Assembly (NCBI GenBank): GCA_016873805.1
Contig: VGVZ01000001.1
Location: 170,228-234,227 of the forward strand
Reading direction: 5' to 3'
Source: Ignavibacteria bacterium
GTDB taxonomy: Bacteria > Bacteroidota > Ignavibacteria > UBA10030
Length of the DNA stretch: 64,000 bases
The notes under the pieces were generated by a model. That model saw only the letters and a list, made by a program, of their open reading frames with translations. It searched no databases and was not told the DNA's origin. Positions within the stretch are counted from its first letter, which is position 1; each line of letters starts with the position of its first letter. The position numbers and the translations under genes were made by a program. This document shows, piece by piece, positions 1 to 7,784 of this stretch.

Positions 1-323
1 TTGGCGGGATCCTGGATCTTGTTCTGGCTCTTGGTGAATATTTGTCTGAGGATGCCCTTTTGCTTGCCGAGTTCCCTGAGGAGATTGCTGTAGTGAAGCT
101 CAAGCTCAGCGCCTCGTTTGGAGACGAGGCTCTCCCAATTGTGTTCCTTCGGAATAGGGAGCTTCCTACTGTACGGTGGCTTGGAGTATTCATCCGCCAT
201 CTTGAGGAAGAGGAGATACGTGAGTTGCTCAAGATAATCGCCGTAGCTCACACCGTCGTCTCGGAGTGTATTGCAAAAGCTCCAGACTTTGGAGATGATA
301 CCTGTGGTGTTCGCTGTGTTCAT
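1..323 (-). CDS. hsdM: Type I restriction-modification methylase subunit HsdM, N-terminal part (runs off the window)
   Basis: The minus strand from 323 to the left edge is open for 107 codons without a stop. The protein starts MNTANTTGIISKVWSF and continues with CNTLRDDGVSYGDYLEQL and YLLFLKMADE, the helical N-terminal domain (HsdM_N) of type I N6-adenine methylases. The SAM-binding domain and NPPF motif would lie outside the window. The ATG at 323 follows the fic stop by 6 bases, so the two are almost certainly co-transcribed and perhaps translationally coupled. In a working system HsdM pairs with HsdS to methylate DNA. Here the adjacent hsdS is only a remnant, so function depends on another specificity gene that cannot be seen. 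Family assignment is secure; completeness is unknown. Confidence 0.9.
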   Translation of the reverse strand, partial: MNTANTTGIISKVWSFCNTLRDDGVSYGDYLEQLTYLLFLKMADEYSKPPYSRKLPIPKEHNWESLVSKRGAELELHYSNLLRELGKQKGILRQIFTKSQNKIQDPA

Positions 324-329
324 CGCTTT

Positions 330-1466
330 CTATTTTGAAAACAAAGCAACATACTCTTCAAAGGAGAATACTCTGTTCCTACGGTTTCCCGTTTGTTCGA
401 CAAGCACCTTGAGATCCACGAGGTCTTGAATCAGCTCATTTGCCGATTTTGGGGTCACGTCGAGGATCCTCCCGACATCCTTTGCCGTCACGCTCGGATT
501 CTTGTAGAGGTTCACAAGAAGCTTCGAAGCATTGGTCGCTTTCTTGCCAAGCCGGGGAAGCCTGCGCGCCTCGACATCCTCCCGAAGTTTCAGAATCTTC
601 TCAAATGTTCTGACCCCCTTGTCGCACGTCTCAACGACGGCAACGAGAAAGAAGATGATCCACTGTCCCAGGTCGTTTTTCGATCTGGCGAACATCAGCT
701 TGTCGTAATACACGGACCGATGTTTCTCGAAGTAGTCGGAAAGATACAGGGTCGGCTTCGTCAAGAGTCCCTTGTTGACAAGGTAGAGGGTAATGAGTAA
801 CCGGCCAATGCGTCCGTTGCCGTCCAGGAACGGATGAATGGTCTCGAACTGATAATGGCCGATGGCAAGGCGGACAAGATTCGGAACCTCAATCGTGTCG
901 TTGTGAAGAAAGCTCTCCAGATCGCCCATGAGCGCGGGCACTTCTTCGTGAGAGGGAGGAACAAACACTGCGTCTGCAATGGATGACCCGCCGATCCAGT
1001 TCTGACTTCTGCGATACTCGCCGGGCTGTTTGCTAGCCCCGCGCCCCTTGCTCAGAAGTATCTTGTGCGTTTCCTTCAGGAGTCGTGTCGAGAGAGGCAC
1101 GCGTGCGAGTTGCTTCACTGCATGGTTCATTGCAGCAATGTAGTTCTGCACCTCCTGCCAATCGTCACGGCGTTCGGGGTGAACGGCATCCGCCTTGAGC
1201 AACGCCTCGCTGATGCTTGTTTTTGTTCCCTCGATACGACTCGATGCTGTTGCCTCCTTGACAACATGCATACGGATGAAGTAATCAACATCGGGAACCT
1301 GCCTGGAGAACGCATCGAGCGCGCCAAGCTTGTGGTTCGCCTCCTCCAACAGCGTGTTGACTTTCGGGTTGCTCCATACCCAGGTATGGTTTATGAAGGA
1401 TGGTGTGAAGCTCTTGTACTGATATTGCTGCTTGTGCGTCCCCGCTTTGAAGTCTCTAAGGTCCAC
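330..1466 (-). CDS. fic: Fic-domain protein (AMPylase family) with N-terminal inhibitory motif and C-terminal winged helix
   Basis: The 378-residue protein carries the Fic active-site loop HPFLDGNGRIGRLL, which fits HPFxxGNGRxxR with the catalytic His and the phosphate-binding Gly-Asn-Gly. Near residue 77 is SSRIEG, matching the inhibitory (S/T)xxxE(G/N) helix, so it is a self-inhibited, N-terminal-helix type Fic enzyme. The C-terminal 70 residues look like a winged-helix DNA-binding domain (ASKLLVNLY, SVTAKDVGRILDVT). Family members transfer AMP or another nucleotide to target proteins. Such genes are commonly found inside type I restriction operons, as here between the hsdS tail and hsdM. 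The winged helix and the inverted repeats just upstream suggest autoregulation. The target is unknown. Confidence 0.92.
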   Translation of the reverse strand: MDLRDFKAGTHKQQYQYKSFTPSFINHTWVWSNPKVNTLLEEANHKLGALDAFSRQVPDVDYFIRMHVVKEATASSRIEGTKTSISEALLKADAVHPERRDDWQEVQNYIAAMNHAVKQLARVPLSTRLLKETHKILLSKGRGASKQPGEYRRSQNWIGGSSIADAVFVPPSHEEVPALMGDLESFLHNDTIEVPNLVRLAIGHYQFETIHPFLDGNGRIGRLLITLYLVNKGLLTKPTLYLSDYFEKHRSVYYDKLMFARSKNDLGQWIIFFLVAVVETCDKGVRTFEKILKLREDVEARRLPRLGKKATNASKLLVNLYKNPSVTAKDVGRILDVTPKSANELIQDLVDLKVLVEQTGNRRNRVFSFEEYVALFSK

Positions 1467-1485
1467 TTCTGTGCTATTTTCTCCG

Positions 1486-1553
1486 GGTAAAATAAGGATT
1501 CGATTATTTTAGTTTACCGTGCCAAAGTAAAATAAGAGAATTCTTGTTTTAGT
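1486..1553. promoter_or_regulatory. Inverted TAAAATAAG-type half-sites upstream of fic; candidate operator/promoter
   Basis: Two identical copies of GTAAAATAAG (1487-1496 and 1527-1536) alternate with the reverse-oriented TTATTTTAGTTTAC (1504-1517) and CTTGTTTTAG (1544-1553). The block 1486-1518 is an imperfect palindrome bounded by GGTAAA and TTTACC. It occupies the whole AT-rich gap before the fic start, where a promoter is expected. A plausible binder is the winged helix of the Fic protein itself. The repeats are seen directly; the regulatory role is inferred. Confidence 0.5.
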
Positions 1554-1557
1554 CAAG

Positions 1558-1890
1558 TCAGAGTCCTCCTTCGGGGTGTTGCTTTGCGCCTTTCTTCTGG
1601 TTTGCTGATTGGCTTGTGTGTTCCTTTTCCGTCCTGATCTTCTTCAAAAGCTCCGACGCAGGCGGGCCTGCCCGCCGAAGTCCCTCTCTCTCCATCTTAA
1701 TCTTTTCAAGCAATTCGGACGCAGGCGGGTCCGACGGATCTTGCGGGACCAGCTTTCCCTCAAACGCCTTCTTCAAAATGCTCTGCCTCAGCGCTTCGGA
1801 CTGGAGCAATGCTTCGGCGATGGTTTCTTCCACCTTGTCGCCCGCCTGCCTTTTGGGATTCTCTGGGGCGTCTATAGAAAAGAATGTCAA
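1558..1890 (-). pseudogene. C-terminal remnant of type I specificity subunit HsdS
   Basis: The reading frame contains ALRQSILKKAFEGKLVPQD followed by PASELLEKIKMER, the nearly invariant C-terminal helix and tail of many HsdS proteins. Nothing of the two target-recognition domains precedes it: homology fades upstream of about 1840, and the frame closes at a stop near 1930. The only possible start is a TTG at 1890. The tail contains an internal short duplication (PPASELLEKI then PPASELLKKI, mirrored in DNA by two GACGCAGGCGGG blocks at about 1658 and 1720). It lies 90 bases upstream of fic in the same orientation, so the original operon was probably hsdS-fic-hsdM. The transposase remnants immediately upstream are the likely cause of the loss. 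Confidence 0.82.
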
Positions 1891-2229
1891 GGGAAAACAG
1901 TACAGCGCTCGAGGGCCGAAGCACTCGTTTCACTGACATGGTCTCGCTCATCGAACCAGCTGCATCAAACAGCACCAACGTGCTTGAGGTTTTGAGATCT
2001 TACTTTTGCTGGCGTTTCCGATGCGTCTATGTGAGCTCTCAAGGGCTATTGCAAATGGGTGTATAAAACCGGAGTGGGCTAACCGGGCAGATGGCGTATA
2101 CCTGAACAGAGAGGTTCGCACGCCTCAGCGTGAGCTCTCACTCCGAGTGACCAGATTCATGAAGCTCCAAGCACAAGACAACAGCACTGTTGACAGACCG
2201 GGTTCGATCAGCATGGTGTCACGATATGG
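1891..2229. other. Non-coding stretch between the hsdS tail and the IS110 remnant
   Basis: No reading frame here resembles a protein. The motif GTGAGCTCTC occurs twice (about 2031 and 2131), the second as part of a partial palindrome followed by ACTCCGAGTGA. This is probably the 3' non-coding end of the IS110-type element, a place where that family can carry guide-RNA sequence, but element boundaries could not be fixed from one copy. Confidence 0.3.
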
Positions 2230-2796
2230 TTAAGCTGCGTTGTTCTTGAGCGTCAGGCTGTAAGGTTTGTAAGGTGTCCCGGTCTTTAGGATGCCATAGG
2301 TGATCCGGGCGATGTAACGAGCAAGAGCATGTCGGGCACTGTGATCAGCCACCCCCTGCGCTCGCAACAGATCGTAATATTCTCGCAGCGGATTGTTGGG
2401 TGAACTGATGGCGGACATGGCTGCGAGTTTGTAAATGCGTTTGAGCATGTGGTGATAGCGAGCCTTTCGTTTGCCGTAGTCGCGTCCACCGCTTTGCTTG
2501 CGGAAGTGGACCAGACCGCAATAGACCAGATAATGACTCGAGCGTGGGAAGCGTTGTGCATCGACCACAATAGCCAAGATGGTGAGCGAGCCGATGACAC
2601 CGATACCCTTGATATCCTGGAGAAGCCGTGCAAGTCGATACTGGGTGGAGAGCTCTTGGAAGCGTTGCTCATACTGTTTCTTGGTTACCTCGTAGAGACC
2701 GATAGCAGTATCAAGATGTCTCAGGACGAATGGTGCTTCGCCAGTTGATTCACTGGGACCATGATACAACGCATGGCGCTGGTTCTTCAGGCCCAC
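2230..2796 (-). pseudogene. IS110/IS1111-family transposase, 5'-truncated
   Basis: The 188 residues match the C-terminal half of IS110-type transposases: DIKGIGVIGSLTILAIV is the Transposase_20 helix-hairpin-like segment, and GLVHFRKQSGG carries the conserved serine motif of that domain. The N-terminal RuvC-like DEDD domain, about 130 residues in intact members, is missing. The frame continues a few codons upstream of the GTG at 2796 and runs straight into the right end of the IS3 element at 2805, so insertion or deletion by that element cut the gene. No N-terminal half is found beyond the far IS3 end at 4215. The remnant cannot be active by itself. Confidence 0.85.
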
Positions 2797-2804
2797 GCCG
2801 GACT

Positions 2805-2832
2805 TGTACTGAACCCCGAAAGTGAAGACAGT
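2805..2832. repeat. Right terminal inverted repeat of the IS3 element
   Basis: TGTACTGAACCCCGAAAG followed by TGAAGACAGT. It pairs imperfectly with 4187-4215. It directly abuts the truncated IS110 reading frame. Confidence 0.65.
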
Positions 2833-2859
2833 TTTTGAGTTGTTTTGGTTGAGTATGTT

Positions 2860-3748
2860 TCATGCTGCTTTATGTGATGTGAGCTGTTCAAATTCAACGG
2901 GGCTGAGTTCGCCGAGCATGGAGTGCGGGTAGTCGTTGTTGTAAAAATCGATTGTCCGTTCACCAGTGGTGATGGCATCGGCATACGAGAAGAACTCATT
3001 TGGCCAGATCGCTTCTTCTTTGAAGGTTCGGATGGCTCGTTCGATTTCTGCGTTGCCCTTTGGGTTAGCATAGGACGTCGTCACGTGCTCAATGCCCAGG
3101 CTCTGGACGACCGTTTCATATTTTTGACTCGTGGGCTGTGAACCATTGTCCGTCATCAGATGAATGTCGTAGGAGCGACTACCGGCGGGGCACTCGTTCT
3201 GGACCGCCATCTGAAGAGCATCGATCCACAGCTGGGTGTCCGGTCGAAGACCAAAACGATGGCCGATGATTTTCCGGCTGAACCAGTCCAGCACAATCAC
3301 CAGATAGACCCAACCGACCGTGTGGACGTAAAACTTGGTCATGTCGCTGCCCCACCAGTGGTTCTTGTGGGTTGCCTTTGGCTTGTGGGTCTGCACTGTC
3401 CGCCTGGCCTTGTAGTGCTTGACCTGCCCGCCAGACCGCTTGTCGGGCTGGAACTAACAGACCATGCTCTTTCATCAGGCGATAGACGCGCTTACGATTC
3501 ACCGGTTTTCCAAGCCTTTTCTTGGCCAGGGATCGCACCCGACGGTAGCCCCAGAAGGGATGCTCGAGCTTGATGGCTTTGATCAGCTCCAACAGTTCCC
3601 GCTCCGACTCGGTCACCAACGGAGATTTCATGGTTGCTTGTCCACTCTTGCGGTAGACGTTGCTGCGGGGTATCTGTAGGATCCGGCAGGTGGTAGCCAC
3701 GGGATACCCTTCAGCTGCAAGCTTCGAGATAAGCTCCTGGTCTGGCAT
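2860..3748 (-). pseudogene. IS3 orfB integrase-type transposase, broken by a one-base frameshift
   Basis: The first part (start ATG at 3748) has the orfB N-terminus: HPFWGYRRVRSLAKKRLGKPV and RKRVYRLMKEHGLLVP. After about 3440 homology moves to another frame, which carries the DDE catalytic core: D in WGSDMTKFYV, D in LMTDNGSQPTS, and E in NPKGNAEIERAIRTFKEE. The switch lies near 3400-3450, where the family has the variable linker (KARRTVQTHKPKATH is restored in the second frame). Programmed frameshifting in this family occurs between orfA and orfB, not here, so this is an inactivating indel. All three acidic residues are still present, so the break is probably recent relative to the end-repeat decay. 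Confidence 0.85.
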
Positions 3749-4032
3749 CAGCGGAGATTCAAGTTTTTTTTCAGTACCTGGATTTCAACGGTCTGTTTGC
3801 CAATGACTCGTTCCAACTCCTCGATCTTCGCTTTCTCGGCGGTGTTCGAAGCTTGACCGTTCTCCATCAGAGCACGCTTGCCGCCTGAAAGGAACTTATC
3901 GCGCCACTTGTAGAACGTTGTCTGGGTGATCCCGTGCTTGCGGCACAGATCAGCAATTGATTGCTCTGAGCGGAAGCTTTCCAGAATCAGAGCCAAGCGT
4001 TCATCGGTACTCAGTTGAGATGCTTTAGGCAT
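3748..4032 (-). CDS. IS3 orfA, helix-turn-helix DNA-binding protein
   Basis: The 94-residue protein is a Transposase_8/HTH_38-type orfA: SIADLCRKHGITQTTFYKWR is the helix-turn-helix that binds the element ends, followed by a leucine-zipper-like helix ending EIQVLKKNLNLR. The gene is intact. Its TGA overlaps the orfB ATG by one base (TGATG). An A8 run eight codons from the end offers slippage into the orfB frame, which would make the OrfAB transposase if orfB were whole. Confidence 0.88.
   Translation of the reverse strand: MPKASQLSTDERLALILESFRSEQSIADLCRKHGITQTTFYKWRDKFLSGGKRALMENGQASNTAEKAKIEELERVIGKQTVEIQVLKKNLNLR
3764..3771 (-). promoter_or_regulatory. A8 slippery run for programmed -1 frameshifting (orfA to orfB)
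   Basis: On the minus strand the orfA frame reads CTG AAA AAA AAC. Moving back one base places the ribosome in a frame that is open through ...LESPL and joins the orfB ATG in phase. That is the standard way IS3 elements make the fused transposase. The run and open frame are seen; frameshifting is inferred. Confidence 0.6.
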
Positions 4033-4069
4033 GACAGGGTCCTCCTTGAGAATGTGCGTGAGTGAACAT

Positions 4070-4180
4070 CGTTAGAGATCCCTTCACGGTCAAGCCGTCA
4101 GCCTGCCTGCTGCAGGCAGGCGCCCCAAGAGCACTCCCCCCCACCGCACTCGTGCTCTTGGGGGATAGGAATCTCTAAAC
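4070..4180. repeat. Nested palindromes in the left end of the IS3 element
   Basis: The sequence folds as nested inverted repeats. An outer pair is GTTAGAGATCC (about 4070-4080) with GGAATCTCTAAAC (4168-4180). The perfect palindrome GCCTGCCTGCTGCAGGCAGG lies at 4101-4120. A 12-bp perfect stem is CCCCAAGAGCAC (4123-4134) with GTGCTCTTGGGG (4152-4163). It may be a small palindromic repeat inserted into the element, or a hairpin that blocks read-through transcription into orfA. Confidence 0.6.
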
Positions 4181-4186
4181 CAGGTG

Positions 4187-4215
4187 ACTGTCTCACTCTC
4201 AAGGGGTGCAATATA
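4187..4215. repeat. Left terminal inverted repeat of the IS3 element
   Basis: ACTGTCTCACTCTCAAGGGG followed by TGCAATATA. The reverse complement matches the right end in 10 of the outer 13 positions, and again in the inner ACTGTCT.CACT block after allowing short gaps. Confidence 0.55.
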
Positions 4216-4385
4216 GTTGGCACTTCCGCTTCGATTCCCGTACCATTCATCGTATCCAAGGTTTTCGTTCGCTATGAGCACGAAGCCCTTGAGCATTCAA
4301 GGCGCACGTTGATCCATCGACGACGTTCGCCCTCATCGGGATGCAGAGCATGTGATTGAATAATGTCGAATTGAGTGGAGCCAAC

Positions 4386-6527
4386 ATGAACCGTATCGTT
4401 CTTCTCTATTCCCTCCTGATCCTCCAATACATCTCATTTGCCCAGACCATCAAGTCCCCTGACGGGACGCTTTCACTCACATTCGCACTCAATGCCGAGG
4501 GTGAACCAACATATCAGCTGAAACATGGACTGATGGAAGTCGTGAAGACCAGCAAGCTCGGAATCCTACTTACGGATGGCCCCTCGTTTGACAAGTCATT
4601 CTCTCTCGCATCGATCGATACTTCGTCACATGACGAAACCTGGGAAACGGTTTGGGGTGAGGTGAGGTATATCCGGGACCGCTACCGCGAGCTGACTGTA
4701 ACTCTCAAACAGCCGTCGGTCAAAAGCAGGACGATTATCCTCCGGTTCCGCCTCTTCAACGATGGGCTGGGATTTCGGTACGAATTTCCGAAGCAGGAAC
4801 ACCTGAGTTATTTCACCGTTTCGAATGAATTAACCGAGTTCACACTCACAGGGGACCACAAGACATTCTGGATTCCGGGAGACTACGACACGAATGAGTA
4901 TGCGTACACGACTTCGCTCCTGAGCAAGATTGATGCGACGACGGGGAACGCCGCGGATGAGATCTTTGCCAAAACGCCGATAAGCCGTAACGCTGTTCAA
5001 ACACCGTTGATGATGAAAACGGGAGACGGCCTCTATCTCAACATCCACGAGGCCGCGCTGGTCGATTATCCGGCGATGAATTTGATCCTGAATCAGCAAA
5101 CATTCTCACTCATGACACACTTGGTGCCTGATGCCGTCGGCAACAAAGCGTATCTCCAGACGCCGGCAAAGACTCCCTGGCGCACCATCATCGTTTGCGA
5201 TAACGCTCCCGACATCCTGAACTCCAAACTGATCCTGAACCTGAACGAGCCAACGAAACTTGAAGATGTCCGTTGGATCAAGCCGCAGAAATACGTTGGG
5301 GTGTGGTGGGAACTCCACATCGCCAAGTCGTCGTGGAACTACGCCGATGTCGATAACGTGAATCTCGCGGGAACCGATTGGAGTACTCTCAAGCCAAACG
5401 GCCGCCATGGAGCTACAACCGCCCGAGTGAAGAGATATATCGATTTCGCTGCCGAGCATGGAATCGATGGCGTGCTGGTGGAGGGATGGAATATCGGGTG
5501 GGAAGACTGGTTCGGCAACTGGAAAGAAGAGGTGTTTGATTTCATCACACCCTATCCTGATTTCGATGTGAAGGAACTACAGAGGTATGCAGCTCAAAAA
5601 GGTGTGAAGTTGATCATGCACCACGAAACCTCCGCCTCTGTCACCAACTACGAACGCCGGATGGCTGAAGCGTACCGCTTCATGAAGGATCACGGCTACG
5701 ACGCGGTGAAGACGGGATATGTCGGCAAGATTATTCCGCGCGGAGAACATCATGATGGACAATGGATGGTGAACCACTATGTGCGTGTCGCGGAACTGAC
5801 GGCACAGCACCAGATCATGGTCGTTGCGCATGAGCCGGTCCGACCCACGGGCCTACACCGCACATACCCAAACTGGCTTGCCTCCGAAGCCGCGCGCGGC
5901 AACGAATTCAACGCGTGGAGCCATGGCAATCCCCCTGAGCACGAAACGATTCTCCCCTTCACTCGCCTCATCGGGGGACCAATGGACTACACTCCGGGCA
6001 TATTCCAGATCAAGATTGCCTCATACGGCCGGCAAGGAGACTTCCAGGTGCACACGACCCTCGCGAAACAACTTGCGCTCTACGTGACGATGTACAGTCC
6101 CATCCAGATGGCCGCCGATTTGCCCGAGAACTATGAACGGTTCCCGGACGCGTTTCAGTTCATCAAAGACGTAGCAGTCGATTGGGACGACACAAAGATT
6201 CTCGAGGCAGAGCCCGGCGATTTCCTCACGATAGCTCGGAAAGCACGCAGTAAAGACGAGTGGTATATCGGCGCAATCACAGATGAACATCCACGTTCAT
6301 CTCAGATTGTTCTCGATTTTCTCCCGAAGAAACGATGGTACCTCGCAACCATCTATGCCGATGGCCCGAATGCCCACTGGAAAAAAAAGCCAATGGAATA
6401 CCAGATTCAAAATGCTTTGGTCAATGATCAGACCAAGCTCAACGTGAAACTGGCACCCGGCGGCGGGACCGCCATCAGTCTGAGACCTGCGACACCGGAA
6501 GACCTGACGAAGTGGAAGAAATACTAG
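4386..6527 (+). CDS. GH97 alpha-glucosidase (SusB-like, inverting type), secreted
   Basis: The protein has about 713 residues, the usual GH97 length. The preferred start is the ATG at 4386, preceded by a GGAG ribosome site and followed by a signal peptide (MNRIVLLYSLLILQYISFAQ); an ATG 30 bases upstream would bury it. It has an N-terminal beta-sandwich, a catalytic barrel from about residue 300 (GVWWELHIAKSSW, GIDGVLVEGWNIGWEDWFG) and a C-terminal beta domain. Catalytic glutamates in E. coli-independent family numbering are matched by E414 (MHHETS), E483 (VAHEPVRPTG) and E507 (GNEFNAW); their spacing of 69 and 24 equals that of the SusB glutamates as I recall them, pointing to the inverting branch. 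It would release glucose from maltooligosaccharides in the periplasm. It faces the rest of the starch cluster convergently. Confidence 0.93.
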   Translation: MNRIVLLYSLLILQYISFAQTIKSPDGTLSLTFALNAEGEPTYQLKHGLMEVVKTSKLGILLTDGPSFDKSFSLASIDTSSHDETWETVWGEVRYIRDRYRELTVTLKQPSVKSRTIILRFRLFNDGLGFRYEFPKQEHLSYFTVSNELTEFTLTGDHKTFWIPGDYDTNEYAYTTSLLSKIDATTGNAADEIFAKTPISRNAVQTPLMMKTGDGLYLNIHEAALVDYPAMNLILNQQTFSLMTHLVPDAVGNKAYLQTPAKTPWRTIIVCDNAPDILNSKLILNLNEPTKLEDVRWIKPQKYVGVWWELHIAKSSWNYADVDNVNLAGTDWSTLKPNGRHGATTARVKRYIDFAAEHGIDGVLVEGWNIGWEDWFGNWKEEVFDFITPYPDFDVKELQRYAAQKGVKLIMHHETSASVTNYERRMAEAYRFMKDHGYDAVKTGYVGKIIPRGEHHDGQWMVNHYVRVAELTAQHQIMVVAHEPVRPTGLHRTYPNWLASEAARGNEFNAWSHGNPPEHETILPFTRLIGGPMDYTPGIFQIKIASYGRQGDFQVHTTLAKQLALYVTMYSPIQMAADLPENYERFPDAFQFIKDVAVDWDDTKILEAEPGDFLTIARKARSKDEWYIGAITDEHPRSSQIVLDFLPKKRWYLATIYADGPNAHWKKKPMEYQIQNALVNDQTKLNVKLAPGGGTAISLRPATPEDLTKWKKY

Positions 6528-6586
6528 GAGAGATCGGCGACATTCGATTCCGCGTGGAGAACAGACCGAACGAAACCGAATCGAGG

Positions 6587-7690
6587 TCAAATTGCCTCGT
6601 TCGTTTGCTCATCAAAGAAATGTGCCTGAGACATGTCAAAGCTTAGTTCCATCCATCTGCCGGCCGTCGGGATCACCTCGGCACTGAATCTTGCCACATA
6701 TTGATTTCCTCCCTCCACCGTCGTGAAGTAGAGGAGGAGCTCATTCCCCATCGGTTCGACCACCTCAACGTGCACCTTCACATTCACCGCGGCCTTCCGC
6801 TTCAGATCCTTGGGACCGATATGCTCGGGTCTCAATCCGAAGGTTACGCGTTTGCCCGTGTAGGCCGCAACGCGCTTCTGGTTCTTCTTCTCGATCGGAA
6901 GGCGTAGTCGGTCAGCCTCTGCGGAAAAGGAGAGTCCCCGCTGCCTCGCGATTGTTCCCGCAAAGAAATTCATTGCCGGACTTCCGATGAATCCCGCCAC
7001 GAACTTGTTGTCGGGCCGATGATAGAGGCCAAGCGGCGTATCGACCTGCTGAATGTGGCCATCCTTCATGACCACGATTCGGTCGCCGAGCGTCATCGCT
7101 TCCATCTGATCGTGCGTCACATAGATCATTGTTGCCGCCAACCGTTGATGGAGCTTGGAAATCTCGGTCCGCGTCTGGACACGAAGCTTTGCATCAAGAT
7201 TGCTCAACGGTTCATCGAAGAGGAAGACTTTGGGCTGGCGAACAATGGCCCGGCCCAACGCCACGCGTTGCCGCTGACCGCCGGAGAGCGCTTTCGGCTT
7301 TCGATTCAGAAGGTTCTCGATTCCCAGAATATCGGCAGCTTCCCGCACCCTTCGAGTGATCTCAGGTTTCGCAAACTTCCGCAGCCTCAGACCGAAGGCC
7401 ATGTTTTCAAAGACCGTCATGTGGGGGTACAAGGCGTAGTTCTGAAACACCATGGCAATATCACGATCCTTGGGGGCAACATCATTCACGATCTGTCCAT
7501 CGATCGAAATGGTTCCCTCGGTCGCCTCCTCCAGACCTGCCACCATTCTCAGGGTGGTAGATTTGCCGCAGCCAGATGGTCCCACCAGAACAACGAGCTC
7601 TCTGTCTTCGATGTCGAGGCTCATACTGTGGACCGCAACATGCCCTCCATCAAATACCTTTTTCACATTCTCCAGGCGTACGCTTGCCAT
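6587..7690 (-). CDS. ABC transporter ATPase, MalK/UgpC/MsmX type
   Basis: The 367-residue protein has Walker A GPSGCGKST near residue 37, the Q-loop VFQNYALYPHMTV, the ABC signature LSGGQRQRVALGRAIVR, Walker B VFLFDEPLSNLDAKLR and the H-loop VTHDQMEAMTLGDRI. A C-terminal TOBE/MalK regulatory domain follows (FGLRPEHIGP). It would energise the MalF-MalG permease encoded upstream. GAGGAGA precedes the ATG at a normal distance. It is the last gene of the long minus-strand run and meets the GH97 gene tail to tail. One ATPase of this type often serves several sugar permeases, so its substrate range may be wider than maltodextrin. Confidence 0.95.
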   Translation of the reverse strand: MASVRLENVKKVFDGGHVAVHSMSLDIEDRELVVLVGPSGCGKSTTLRMVAGLEEATEGTISIDGQIVNDVAPKDRDIAMVFQNYALYPHMTVFENMAFGLRLRKFAKPEITRRVREAADILGIENLLNRKPKALSGGQRQRVALGRAIVRQPKVFLFDEPLSNLDAKLRVQTRTEISKLHQRLAATMIYVTHDQMEAMTLGDRIVVMKDGHIQQVDTPLGLYHRPDNKFVAGFIGSPAMNFFAGTIARQRGLSFSAEADRLRLPIEKKNQKRVAAYTGKRVTFGLRPEHIGPKDLKRKAAVNVKVHVEVVEPMGNELLLYFTTVEGGNQYVARFSAEVIPTAGRWMELSFDMSQAHFFDEQTNEAI

Positions 7691-7784
7691 GTCAGTCTCC
7701 TCTTACTTCGTGTCCGATTTGAGCCACGAGATCTCTCCCCCGTTGCAGGACCTCAAATCGTTGACCATCAACCGGTTCTGTACA

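Larger units (their letters stand above)
2805..4215 (-). mobile_element. IS3-family insertion sequence, degenerate
   Basis: The element holds orfA and orfB in the usual IS3 arrangement, on the minus strand, between imperfect terminal repeats. The right end begins TGTACTGAACCCCGAAAG; the left end, read inward, begins TATATTGCACCCC, so 10 of the outer 13 positions agree, and further inward both contain an AGTG.AGACAGT block. The length of about 1.4 kb is normal for the family. No target-site duplication is visible in the flanks (ACT against GTT), and orfB carries a frameshift, so this is an old, non-autonomous copy. Its left non-coding end (4033-4186) is unusually long and contains palindromic DNA described separately. 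Confidence 0.78.

Noticed and set aside
4090..4296. 68-residue minus-strand open frame at the left end of the IS3 element
   Set aside because: It crosses the element boundary and the palindromes, lacks a ribosome site and shows no family motif.
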